From NCBI GenBank assembly GCA_036785705.1, contig JAWUZG010000056.1, forward strand, positions 17,094,001-17,158,000: 64,000 bases of DNA. The letters run 5' to 3'. Both the position numbers and the translations under genes were made by a program. This document shows, one piece after another, positions 1-16,000 of the stretch. Source of the DNA: Acanthornis magna. Taxonomy: Eukaryota; Chordata; Aves; Passeriformes; Acanthizidae. How positions within the stretch are numbered: the stretch's first letter is position 1; every line of letters begins with the position of its first letter. The notes beneath the pieces were generated by a model. It did not search any database. It was not told the origin of the DNA and saw nothing but the letters and a program-made list of their open reading frames with translations.

Positions 1-5700
<5,700 letters not shown>

Positions 5701-5711
5701 GTTGCATGTTT

Positions 5712-7811
5712 CTGGAAAAACAGAACAGCAGAGCTTCAGCTCCAGCAAACGCTCACTGCAGACTCCCAACACACCCCACAGCAGAAGTCCTTCAAGAAAA
5801 CTATCATTTCCTGTGGGGAATAAAACCCACGGCAGAAGAAAGAGGACTAGGAAATATTTTTCTGCTCTGGAAAATAGGCTGGCACCACTCAGCCTTTCAG
5901 AATGGGACTCAGGACTTCATAGAGCCACAGATTTATTGGTATGTTTCCCAAGCCCATACCAACCACTCATTTTAGCTCATGAAGGGGATAAATGCTTCCC
6001 CTTTAAGTGTCTACCTGCTTCTTTCCCCTCGAGACCTGCACAGGTATCACTTCACTAAACTGATATCAGAACAGCGGATGATTAGGAGTGGAACAAGAGC
6101 TTGGGACCAACAACTGCTTAGAAGAAACAACACTGGAAGCTGATCTGGAACTATCAGGCCACACAAGAGGCTTAGGCAGCTCATGTCATTATTCCCATTA
6201 TTCTCCCAGAATTTCTTGGGTTTGTTTATATCTCCTTTCAAACTAAGCTCAGAGGGGTCTAGCAGTGATTAACACTATTGTATTGTCTCAATTACAAATA
6301 CCAGAAGAAAGGCTACACAGTGAAAAAAGCACTTCCCAAACAGATTTATCTGCAATGCAAGTCTTATCTGCCCAACAGGTTGTTAATTCAGTAGATATCT
6401 CTTCCTGCAGTCAACTGTGCTTTACAAAGTGTATCTCAGCTGAAATTATCAGCCCAGACATCTGGCAAGAGGAAACCAAGTCCTCCCACTGTAAATCCCA
6501 GAGCTGAGGGCAGCTCCAAAAGGATCCAGGCTATAAACTCCTGTCACATAGTTCATTCCTGGAGAGCCCAAGGTGTAGGATTGTCAATCCTCAAAGGGAG
6601 GGAGGGGGTGCCTATATATAGCATGGAAAGACTGCACAAGTGTTGTGTATGCTGCTGGGGCAGAGCATGTTGGCCTGAGCCTGACAAAACATTAATACAG
6701 CCTAAATAAAGCATTTCCCTCAAGCAAACAGGCCCTGAAGGATCACTGGAGCTCAAGGCACAGGCCTGGGCAGCTGGCAGAGCTCTCTGATGGAGTGGCT
6801 CTCCCATGGCTCTACTGAGCAGCTAAGACATTTCCCCAGAGGAGCGAAAAAAATACGATCTGCACCTTGACACAAACCCATTTTAATGCAAACTACTAAA
6901 AGCAAAGGAAGTCTGGATTAACAGTTTAGTTTCACCTTTGGCAACACAAACCCAACAAACACCGGTATTTCTTCTGTCCACACTATTCACAGAACAAAAA
7001 TCCAGAACAAAAGAGCCCTGTCCAGCTGGAAGGAGGGTCCAAGGCAAGCACAGAGCAGTGCTGTGCTCAAGACAGCGTCAGGAACTGACAATGAAGCTTC
7101 GAACCTGAATCGCAAATCTCGTTTAATCTGCAGAATTCCAACAAAGAAAAAACCTCCTTTTCCCACCTACCCCCAGATGCTGCTATTTCTTAAGCCGACC
7201 TACTTCTCAGAGGAAAAGGGATAAAAAACGAAGAGCAGCAGACGTTAACGAGCCAATAGCACTAAGAAAGGCCACCCGGCATGGAGATGTCAGCCCAGGG
7301 TGATGCTCCCGGGGGCCCCTCCACGGCCGGGGGCAGACCCCAGGGGTCCCTCCACGTCCGGTTAGATCTCGGGGGTCCCTCCACGGCCGGGGGCAGATAC
7401 GGGGAACCCTCCACAGCCGGCAAAGGACCCCGAGGGGTCCCTCCACGGCCGGGAGCAGATCCCGGGAGGTCCTTCTACGGCCGGGAGCAGACCCCGGGAG
7501 GTCCCTCTACGGCCGGGAGCAGATCCCGGGGGGCTCTCCCCAACCAGGGGCAGATCCCGAAGGAGTCTCCACGGCCAGGGGAAGATGCCGGGGCTCCCCC
7601 AAGGCCGGGGACAGACCCCGGGGTGTCGGCGGGCAGATCCCGGGGGTCCCTCAACGGCCGGGGCGGCGGCCAGGCCTGGCCGGGGGCGCAAGGCCCGGCT
7701 GCCCTGGGTCAAGCTCCCTGCTCCCGCCCACCTCAGGAGTCTCAGAGCGCCCAAAGATTCTCCCCGGAACGGAGCCCCCTCCCCGGCCCCGGGGTTCCCC
7801 CAGGTACTCAC
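5712..7811 (-). other. DPP8: DPP8 intron 1, including spacer 5.7-7.2 kb
   Basis: This stretch lies between the first coding exon (acceptor at 5712-5713) and the probable non-coding exon 1 (donor at 7810-7811). The part from 5.7 to 7.2 kb is ordinary, fairly AT-balanced sequence. I see no exon, recognisable repeat or RNA gene in it. The distal 500 bp is the GC-rich minisatellite described separately. Confidence 0.6.
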
Positions 7812-8000
7812 GGCGCTCCGCGGCGGCGCTGCTGCCGAGCCGCCCCGCCGGGCCACTGCTGCCGCTTCCGCTTCCAGGAGTGCCCACAGACACCGCGCCG
7901 CATTGACGAGGGCGCCGCCTGCCGGACCGGAGGACCGAGGGCGGGGCTGCGACACCCACACGGGCACGGGGACTGCGACACGGGACAGGGGACACGCTCT
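7270..8000 (-). promoter_or_regulatory. DPP8: DPP8 CpG-island promoter with probable 5' UTR exon 1
   Basis: This interval is very GC- and CpG-rich compared with its flanks. On the minus strand a good donor (GTGAGTA) lies at 7811 and below, so a non-coding exon from 7812 to about 7900-7990 could splice to the acceptor at 5712-5713. DPP8 has a CpG-island promoter and a 5' UTR exon in mammals. The transcription start cannot be read from sequence. The long ORFs here on both strands follow from GC-rich repeats lacking stop codons and are not genes. Confidence 0.65.
7308..7680. repeat. GC-rich minisatellite, about 32-bp unit, roughly 11-12 degenerate copies
   Basis: Successive units carry a core like GTCCCTCCACGGCCGGG followed by a variable arm like AGCAGATCCCGG. 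Spacing is mostly 30-33 bp, with point changes and some length changes. The three units around 7438-7530 are the most alike, which suggests recent local duplication. The array lies at the DPP8 intron 1/CpG island boundary. It is rich in CpG and in G or C runs, so it should vary in copy number and be hard to sequence. Confidence 0.85.
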
Positions 8001-8845
8001 TCACACCCCTTGCACAGGGACTGGGACAAACACACACACTACACCATGCACGGGGATCAGGTCATGCAACTCCCCCCGTGCACAGGGAGCCTGCAGTTTC
8101 AAAAATTGGGTTTTTTCCCCCCCCACAAAAGCTACCACCTCCACACTGATATACAGGGGAAAGAAATTCCCAGCTGTAATAATGCATGTTAGACCCAGGG
8201 CATATCCAGACTTCAGTGAAGCGAACCTCCAAAACACACCCAGGCCCCAGAGCTATGAGCCCCCAGTCAAATGTTTCTATATGAGAAATTTCATAAAGAA
8301 GATTTCAAAGTCAGCCTGAATTTCTCTTTGCAAAGCACAGAACCTTTTTTCAAAACAAAATCTTTTTTGACCCCCCCATAAACCAGAAGAAAATACCTTT
8401 TCTGCAGGTGCTCCCTCCTAAATGCACATGCAGAAGTGGAAGCTCTGGGTCACACCAGGACCTGAGGGCTGGTTTTCCCCACATGCTGCCCCGAAGGGTC
8501 CATGGGGTTCGTGTTCTGAAATGAAGCCACCTGGGAACCATTGCTACAGCTCACCTGACCTTCTGCAGTAGCTTCACAGCACCAGGGGCCAGCAGAGGTT
8601 GGGAATCCTCCATCCAGGGGCAGGCTGGGACAGGGAGCCCGTGTCTCCACACCAGAGATTCACATGGAAAACCCTGAGGCTGAGAGAGAGAGGTTATGCC
8701 AAGATGGGATGGAGGGAGGATGGATTCGCTGTCGGAATGACGATGGCCACGGGTGAGGGGCCCTTCTGTGAGCTGCTCAGGGAGTGAGAAGCGGCTTTTT
8801 TGGAAACAAAATCGAAGTCAATGCTCTCCTTTTTTAGGCTTATTA
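8001..8845. other. Intergenic spacer, DPP8-HACD3 head-to-head interval
   Basis: This is the upstream spacer between divergent DPP8 and HACD3. It contains homopolymer runs (T then C near 8110, T then C near 8365) and otherwise no recognisable exon or repeat. The two start regions are about 1.6 kb apart, too far for a classic shared core promoter. Confidence 0.5.
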
Positions 8846-9050
8846 TCATAGACTCATGGAATGGTGGAGTTTAGAAGGGACTTTAAAGTTCATCCAGTTC
8901 CAATCATGGGCAGGGCCACCTAGATCATGTTGCTCCAAGCCTCGTCCAACCAGGCCTTGGACACTTCCAGGCGTGAGGCAGCCATGGTTTCTCTGGACAA
9001 CCTGTGCCAGGGCTTGGCCAGAACAATGTCCTGGGGCACATAATGATAAC
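8846..9050 (-). mobile_element. CR1 LINE 3'-end fragment (minus orientation)
   Basis: It begins with a TCATAGACTCATGGAATGG-type terminus followed by GAAGGGACTTTAAAGTTCATC, the reverse complement of the avian CR1 3' tail. Downstream words such as GGCCTTGGACACTTCCAG and CAACCTGTGCCAGG fit the same family. It is 5'-truncated with no coding capacity. Confidence 0.85.
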
Positions 9051-9089
9051 AGTGTAAGAGTTTTAACAGGTTGGACTTCACAACTAAAG

Positions 9090-9315
9090 GATTTGTATTT
9101 TATATATTTTTATCAGCCTGTCCTGTCATGGCTGAGATCGGGTCAGTCTCTTCTACCAGGTACAGGATAAGGGGAAACGGCCTCAAGTTGCACCAGGGGA
9201 GGTTTAATTTGGATGTTAGTGAAAATTTCTTCACAGAAAGGGTTGGTGAACATTGGCACAATCTGCCTGGGGCGGTGGTGGAATCCCCATCCTGGAGGGA
9301 TTTCAAAGCCGCGTA
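9090..9315 (+). mobile_element. CR1-like LINE fragment (plus orientation)
   Basis: It shows CR1-type words on the plus strand: TCAAGTTGCACCAGGGGAGG, TTTGGATGTTAG, TTCTTCACAGAAAGGGTTGG, and GGAATCCCCATCCTGGAGGG. It stands opposite to the preceding CR1 fragment, so the two form an imperfect head-to-head pair about 100-250 bp upstream of the HACD3 CpG island. It is truncated and non-coding. Confidence 0.75.
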
Positions 9316-9399
9316 AATGTGAGGACACGGGACAGCGGTGGCCTCGGCAGTGCTGGGGAATAGTTGGAATGGATCTCGGAGGGCGTTCCCGCCCCAGAG

Positions 9400-10010
9400 A
9401 CACTGTGGCTCAGGATCGCCCCACACCGAACTCGCTGAGGGAGCTCCGCCATGGCAGCCCCGCCCACCGCCGGCGGCGCGCGCAGGCGCAGGGGCCCCGC
9501 CCGGCGGGGCTCGGTGTGCGCAGGCGCGGGGGCGCCGCGGGCCGGTGCGGGCCGGGACGATGGCGGGGCCCAGCCTGCGGCCGCACGTGCACTGGGCACA
9601 GCGGCACCGCGAGCTCTTCCTGCGCGTGGAGCTCAGCGACGTGCGGGTACGGCCGCGACACCGGGGGACACGTGGGGACACCCGCGGGGAGTCACCTGCA
9701 GGGGGCGGGGGGCGGACTGACCCGGGGACACCCGGGAGGGGACACCTGTGGGGGATTGGGTGTGGGGGGAGGCTCACCTGCGGGACCCCTGGGGGGAAAT
9801 CGCCTGCAGGACTCTCCCCGGGGGATACTCACCTGCGGGAAGGGCGGGAGGGAAAGGAACACCTGCAGGGAGGGCCGGGGATGACTCGCCTGCGGATCTC
9901 CCCGGGCGTAGCGGCAGCTCTGGGGGTCTCGCAGCGGCGTGCGGGGCTCCGGGAGGGCTGTGCTGGCCTGGGGCCGGCGGGACCCCCCCGGGTGGGTGCA
10001 CAGACCCCCG
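9400..10010 (+). promoter_or_regulatory. HACD3: HACD3 CpG-island promoter and start region
   Basis: The GC- and CpG-dense block surrounds the HACD3 initiator codon at 9560 and continues through exon 1 into intron 1. Purine-rich GCGCAGGCGC-like repeats near 9480-9530 resemble NRF1-type sites common in housekeeping promoters. No TATA box is seen. The transcription start probably lies within about 100 nt upstream of the ATG. Confidence 0.7.
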
Positions 10011-13000
10011 CGGGTGTGTGAGCTGCCAGCTAACGCGTGTTGTCCCTCCGCAGAATCCGGACATCACCATCACCGACAATGTCCTGCACTTCAGAGGTAG
10101 GGGCTCCATGGGGAGGGGCGGTCTCAGCCTGGCCCCCACCCCGGGGCTGCCGCTGTCCCAGCTGTCCCCATTGCGGGGTGCCTGGTTTCTGTCGGTGGCA
10201 CCGTGCTGGGCATGTTCAGATCCGCCACACTCCCACTCACAGCCCTCTGTGTTCCAGCCCTGGTAACCACAACAGGCCCTATCTTATCTAACAAGAAAAC
10301 CCCAACCTCCCCATATTTAAATACCAGTGGAATTTCCATATATCCTTCTCATTCTGTGCCAGCCAAACCCCAGAGATAACTCACAGCAATTTTTCCTTTC
10401 ACAAAGACCTTGTGTGCAAATGTTATCGAGCCTCCACATCAGGAACTAGTGCTCCATTTGGAAACTAAAGCAGATCTTGCCCTGAAAGATGGGTTTTTTG
10501 CAGCTGGGCAGCTGCACATTCCAGCACCCGGGAGCTGGTGCTGGTTGACATGTCCATGTAGTGCTGAGTATCTGCCTTCACTGGTTTTATTGGGTTTTCT
10601 CCTTTATTTGGTGGATTTCTTTAAGATGCCTCATCTAGGAGCTGCTGACTCCCTGGTGAGCTGCAGCCAGGCCATTTGATAGGAGGGTGTTGCGCATTGT
10701 GTTCTCTTCGGGATCAGTTTACAGTGTGGAAGGGTGGGAATTAAACACAGTGTGCAGGGTTTTGGAGCCCTTGCGGGGACAGGATCAATGTGGGAGATGA
10801 TAAATGAACGTGCCCTCCTGCTGTTGGGAGGGACTCCCCACATCACCCTCCTACACACCCAGCAGAACCTGTCTCCCTGGGTGCTCCTTCATCAGTGCAG
10901 AGGCTGGATCCCCCAAAGGCAGGAGATTTTCAGCTGGATTTGGGTTAGCCATTTTGGCACTCTCTTTTGGGAATTTCACACGCTGCCTTCCTGCAGCAGG
11001 GACCCTTTTCCAGTGTGGTGCAGACTTGCAGCAGCTTTAGCTGCTGACTCCTGCATCTGCCCCTCCAAACAACGTTTTGGTGTCTTCCCTGTTCTTGTGT
11101 GGTTTCCTCTTGCCTCCCAGGAAGGCAGGAGGAAAATGGTGTAATTAACTGTTGAGTATTTCTGGGTACAAAGCATCCTTTGCAGGTGGAGTGTGTAGAA
11201 CCTCACACTGACTGTCAATTCTTGTCTTTTAGCCCAGGGTCATGGTGCCAAAGGAGACAACATCTACGAATTTGAGATCGAGTTCCTCGAGCCGGTCGAG
11301 CCTAAAGTAGGTGTTTCTACTTTTCTAATTCTTGCAAAGAGAAAGTAAATTTTGAAAAACTTGAAAGGAAAATGGCCGTGCATAAAATTCTCAATATCCT
11401 GTTTAGATTTTCCTAACTCTGTAACAGCCAACTCTGTGGCAGTCCTCTGTGCCATTGTCTTGTCTTCATGCAAATCACCTCACTGGAGCTAGTGGTTGTA
11501 TGGAGCAGCTTTAGTGGACACAGGGCCTTGCTTGGATCACTTGTTAAACAGCAGTTGTAAGATTTTTTTAAAGGATTTAAAGCAGCAAAACAATGGGACA
11601 GTTTGGCAACGCATTGTCTGATGCAACCTTGACTGGAGATCAGGGGAGCATTGCGTAGTCAGTGTGATGTTTCATGGCTTCTTTTGTAGCTGAGAAAAGA
11701 ACAGAGGCAGGGGAATTCATGTTCCTGGCTTGTGCAGATTCCTTAGGCTGTGATATGTTGTGGCTCCCATTGCAGAAGTCTTTCCTTAATTCCTGTTGCA
11801 GTCTGAGAGGAAAGTGCTTGGCTCGAAGAGCTGTCCCTCTGTGTGAATCACAGGTGGCCCTTAGGTCTGTCCCTACCTCTCAGAGCTGTTAGGGACACAG
11901 GAGAACTCTGGGCTTTGCTCCTGGGGCGGGATTTGTGCTGCTTATTCCCGGCTGAATTTGGGATAGCTACAATCAGACCAGGAGCCATCATTTACCTTTG
12001 TTGCTTCGACAGGGACAGAGACCATCAGAGGGTGAATTTCCAGGCTCTGTCAGCAGGCACGTTTCTGGTGTGGCTCCTGCCAGGTGTGGAGTGGCAGACA
12101 GTGAACAGCTCTTGGTTCCAGGGTCTGGTCACTGCTTTGTCATCTGCCTGGCTCACAGTGTGGGAGAGGTGCCTATCTGCCTGTGCTTGTCTCCCGTGCT
12201 GGCAGACCTCCTCTGCTGTGAGCCCGGCCTGGAGGCAAGTCCTTGCCTCTGCAGAGCAGCCTCCTTCCAAAAGTCGTCATTCTGAGTCACTGTGGAGGGA
12301 CTGGAGAACAGACTGAACTCTGTGTAACTACACATGGTCAGGACCAGGAAGTATCACAGTCCAGGGTTTTCTCCTTTAGTTTTGATGTGCACGGTGAGTT
12401 CCCCTTGCTGCTGCAGGCTGGCCAGCAGTCAGAGATGGAGCCTCTGGCAGGCAAGGACAAGGTGTAGTAGCTGTAAATTACAGCTGCAGCCTTCAGATGT
12501 CTGAGGAGCATCCAGCCAGCCTCGACAGAGCAGAGCTGGTGTAACGTGCTCAGTTAGGAGTGCAGCTGGTGGCTCCTCTGCAGCAGCTTCAGCTGGTCTG
12601 AGGGGCAGTGCCATGTGGAACAGCCGTGGTGGTCGCAGAAGGGTGGGCTCCAAGGTGACAACGCCATGGGCTCCAAGGTGACAGTTCCGTGGGCTGGAAG
12701 GATGGAGAGGTTCTGGGCTGCCACTATGCAAGTGGAGAGGCCTTGTGGGGTGGCAGTGACCACACTGCCCAGTCCCTCAGCTCATCTTGTCTCCGGGTGT
12801 TCCCTAAAGCTCTTAGCTCCTCCTCTCGCTGCAGCAGATGTCACATGGGGTCCCCTGTTCAGACACGTACCTGTGGCTGCTGGCAGTATTACTTTTGCTG
12901 CTGGCTAGAGGAGGTGGGTGGCTCACAGTACTAAATGCAAGAAGGTCTAAAGCCAAGATCAGGAATTCTGCCAGGGAAGGCTGGTGCTGGGATCTCTGCT

Positions 13001-16000
13001 AGCTCTGTGGTGGGATGCAGTGGTGCTGTGATATGGGCAGGCTGCTCATCAAGTCCAACCATCATAGCTGCCATCTTCAACTGGACTACCCTTTGCTTTT
13101 GTGCCTTGGGTGGCAGAGAGATGTTTGTGTCGCAGCAGTTGTGTCACCCCTGCCTCCTTGGTAAGGGGAACTTGGGTATCAACTTGGTCTCAGAGCATGA
13201 TTCTTAGGACTTTTGCTGATGTGTGCTTCTGTGTCTGTCCCCAGCCTGTGTGCAGGGTGACCCAAAGGCAGCTGAACATCACCGTGCAGAAGAAAGAGAG
13301 TAACTGGTGGGAGAGGCTCACCAAGCAAGAGAAGCGCCCGCTCTTCCTGGCTCCCGACTTCGACCGCTGGTTGGATGAGTCGGATGCTGAAATGGAGCTG
13401 AAGAAGGTCAGTCCTGTGGGCATCTGGGGCTTGTGCTGCTACTTACAAAGCAAGGACAGCTGTTCTCCTGCTGACTGAATTTGCATTCTTCATTTAACAG
13501 GAGTTGCCAGGCATGCCGATCGTTATTGCCGTTTTATAGAGGGTTGGTTAAGTAGTTCAAATTTTAAGCAGGAATTTGGAAATAGGCACATTTCTGGTTA
13601 GAACTGGAGGCTGTGTGCTGGCTCCTTGCATGTACCCCTTGCCCTGTGTCCTGATCCATAGAGGATCATGTCACTGTGCCATATGGAGCCCAAAGGAGTG
13701 AGTCCCAGGCATTGTCTGTCTGGGAAGCAGAGATCTCTAAGGCTTTCCTGAGCCACTGGACTGGTGAGCTTGAGCAGCTTACGGCAGTGGGGAGGTGCAA
13801 GACAGACTTGGAAAAGACTCAAACAGACCACATTCCTGCAAATCCCTTTCACAACAAACAGTGCCCTGTTCCCCTCTGCAGCCATGAGCTTAGCACGGAG
13901 CAGAGAGGGGCACTGCAGTGCCAGGAGCAGTGGGAAGGGCAGGCAGAGAGCCTGGGCTGGATGTTCTCTGTTCCCTTCAAGTCGCTGGTGGGTCATGTAG
14001 GAAACAGCACAGTCATAACTGAGAATTAACACAGAAAACAAAAGCTTTTTCAGCAAAGGCATCTAATTACTAGAACAAAACACACGGTGAGAGCAGGGTA
14101 ACTGGTTAACACCCTCTGGCTTTTACTGTACTATAATTTCTGGATGATGAATGTGCTGTTTTATGCTGGTGAAAATTTAAACCTTCTAGCAACTGGCTGC
14201 TTGGCTGAGTTTTAAACCCACTAGCTTTGCAGTAGTATAGTTAACAAATCACTTGCTAATTACAGTAACAGTCTTTAAAACCTTATCCTTCATCTTAAGG
14301 AAGAAGAAAAGATTAACAAAATGAAAATAGAATCCAGAGTCCCAAAAGACCGTAAGTAACTGCATCTTTTTAGCGGGTAAAGTGGGATTTAGAAAGTTTG
14401 TTCACTCTTTGTGAACCTCAACTCTTAAGGAGCAGTTTTGAGTGGCTTGGTGCGTCTTGGAGGGGGATCTTTGTATTGTGATCTATTAGAAATTTAATGA
14501 AAATGGACTGAAGTTGCCAAGGAACGTAAAAAATCTGACTAGCAAGAATTGAGTTCTGGCAGATGATGGTAAAAGCAGAACTCCCAGTGCACCAACAATG
14601 CTTTTATCATGATCAGTGCCCTTTTCATTGTAAGCTTTATTCTCAGAAAGCCTGGTTTGCAGCTGTATTACCATTGTACTCTGCTCACCTGATGTGTTTA
14701 TTATTGATTTTAGCTTTCAAACACCTGAAGAAGGGATACTTAATCATGTATAATCTTGTACAGTTTTTGGGATTTTCTTGGATTTTTGTGAACATGACAG
14801 TGCGACTGTTCATCTTAGGAAAAGGCAAGTAATGGTCACTATTTTATTTATATTGGGGATTTCAGTTGATTTTCAGTGTTGTTTTTAAGACCTTTTAAAT
14901 AGCAGAATCTAAAGGGAGACATTTAGGAACAAAACCATGGATGCATTGCCAAAGAGCACAACGAAAGCCTCTCAGAGGTCATCACAGTGTCAAGGGCAGA
15001 AAAATACCGTCCCCTTGTAAATCACAGCTGTGCATTCTGTGAATGATACTTGTGCTTTGCCAGGATTGCTAAAAACAAAATCAGCTGAAGTAAAATGTCT
15101 CGCTCACTGCAATGTTAATGTTTTTGAAAATGATCTGGACAGAATATTTTGTTTTTGAAGCAAGAACAATCCATTCTGTTGAGGTACAGCACTACTGCTT
15201 TTTTGGTAAAGCAATTACTGAAATAGCTTTTGATCCTTCTGTGTGTGAAATGGAGCAGTGTTTCTGGCCCAACTGCTGTGAGTTCAAGATAAGGCCTATA
15301 AAGAACTTACGTAATTATGCATCATGTTTTTCTCAAATACAACTAGAATCCTGTTATCACAAGCTGTGCTGCTGCACCAGCTTCCCGAGCATGGAAATTC
15401 ATTTGTTCTCTAAAATGGTTGGTTTCCTGTGTCTTACAGATTCCTTCTATGACACATTTCACACTATTTCTGATATGATGTATTTCTGTCAGACCCTGGC
15501 ATTAATGGAGATCATGAATTCACTAATAGGACTGGTCAGATCACCACTGATACCTGCTGTAGTGCAGGTAATATTTTTAAATCTTCTCCTTGCTCTTACA
15601 TATAAAGTAAATGTTTATTTTACGTAAGTGTTGAGACTCTCCTAAAAGAAGTGATGGAACCTCACTGGCACTGGACTAGAGGATTTTTTATTCAAGAGGC
15701 AGGAATCCATGCTTCCAGTCTTGGTTGTGACAGGTTGTCTCCTTCCATCACTTGGGTAAGAGAGTGCAGGACAGCAAAAGCAAGAAGCTGATAAAAAGTA
15801 CACGATTTTGATTGGGTGCCAGCGCCCTTTTTATCCTGCTTGTGGTTGTTGTGCATAAAAAGGAGGATGGATGATTTCAGACTGGGTCCCTTGGATTGTA
15901 CCTAAATACAGAGCAAGATGCCTGCTTGTAAAGAAGCAGGTCACAGCTCAGCTGTGAGTTAGTTGTGTGCTCAGATGTGTGAAGAGTAGCTATGTTGTGT

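Noticed and set aside
7281..8192. 303-codon plus-strand ORF, plus 201- and 244-codon overlapping ORFs on both strands at the DPP8 CpG island
   Set aside because: They are made of a GC-rich minisatellite and CpG-island sequence in which stop codons are rare. Several frames are open at once, and there is no known domain.
9100..10139. Long ORFs (up to 227 codons) around HACD3 exon 1
   Set aside because: They are by-products of high GC. The true frame follows exon 1 (9560-9646) into exon 2 (10054).
12613..12705. Short GGGCTCCAAGGTGACA duplication in HACD3 intron 3
   Set aside because: Only two adjacent copies of a word under 30 bp. It is simple local duplication without further structure.
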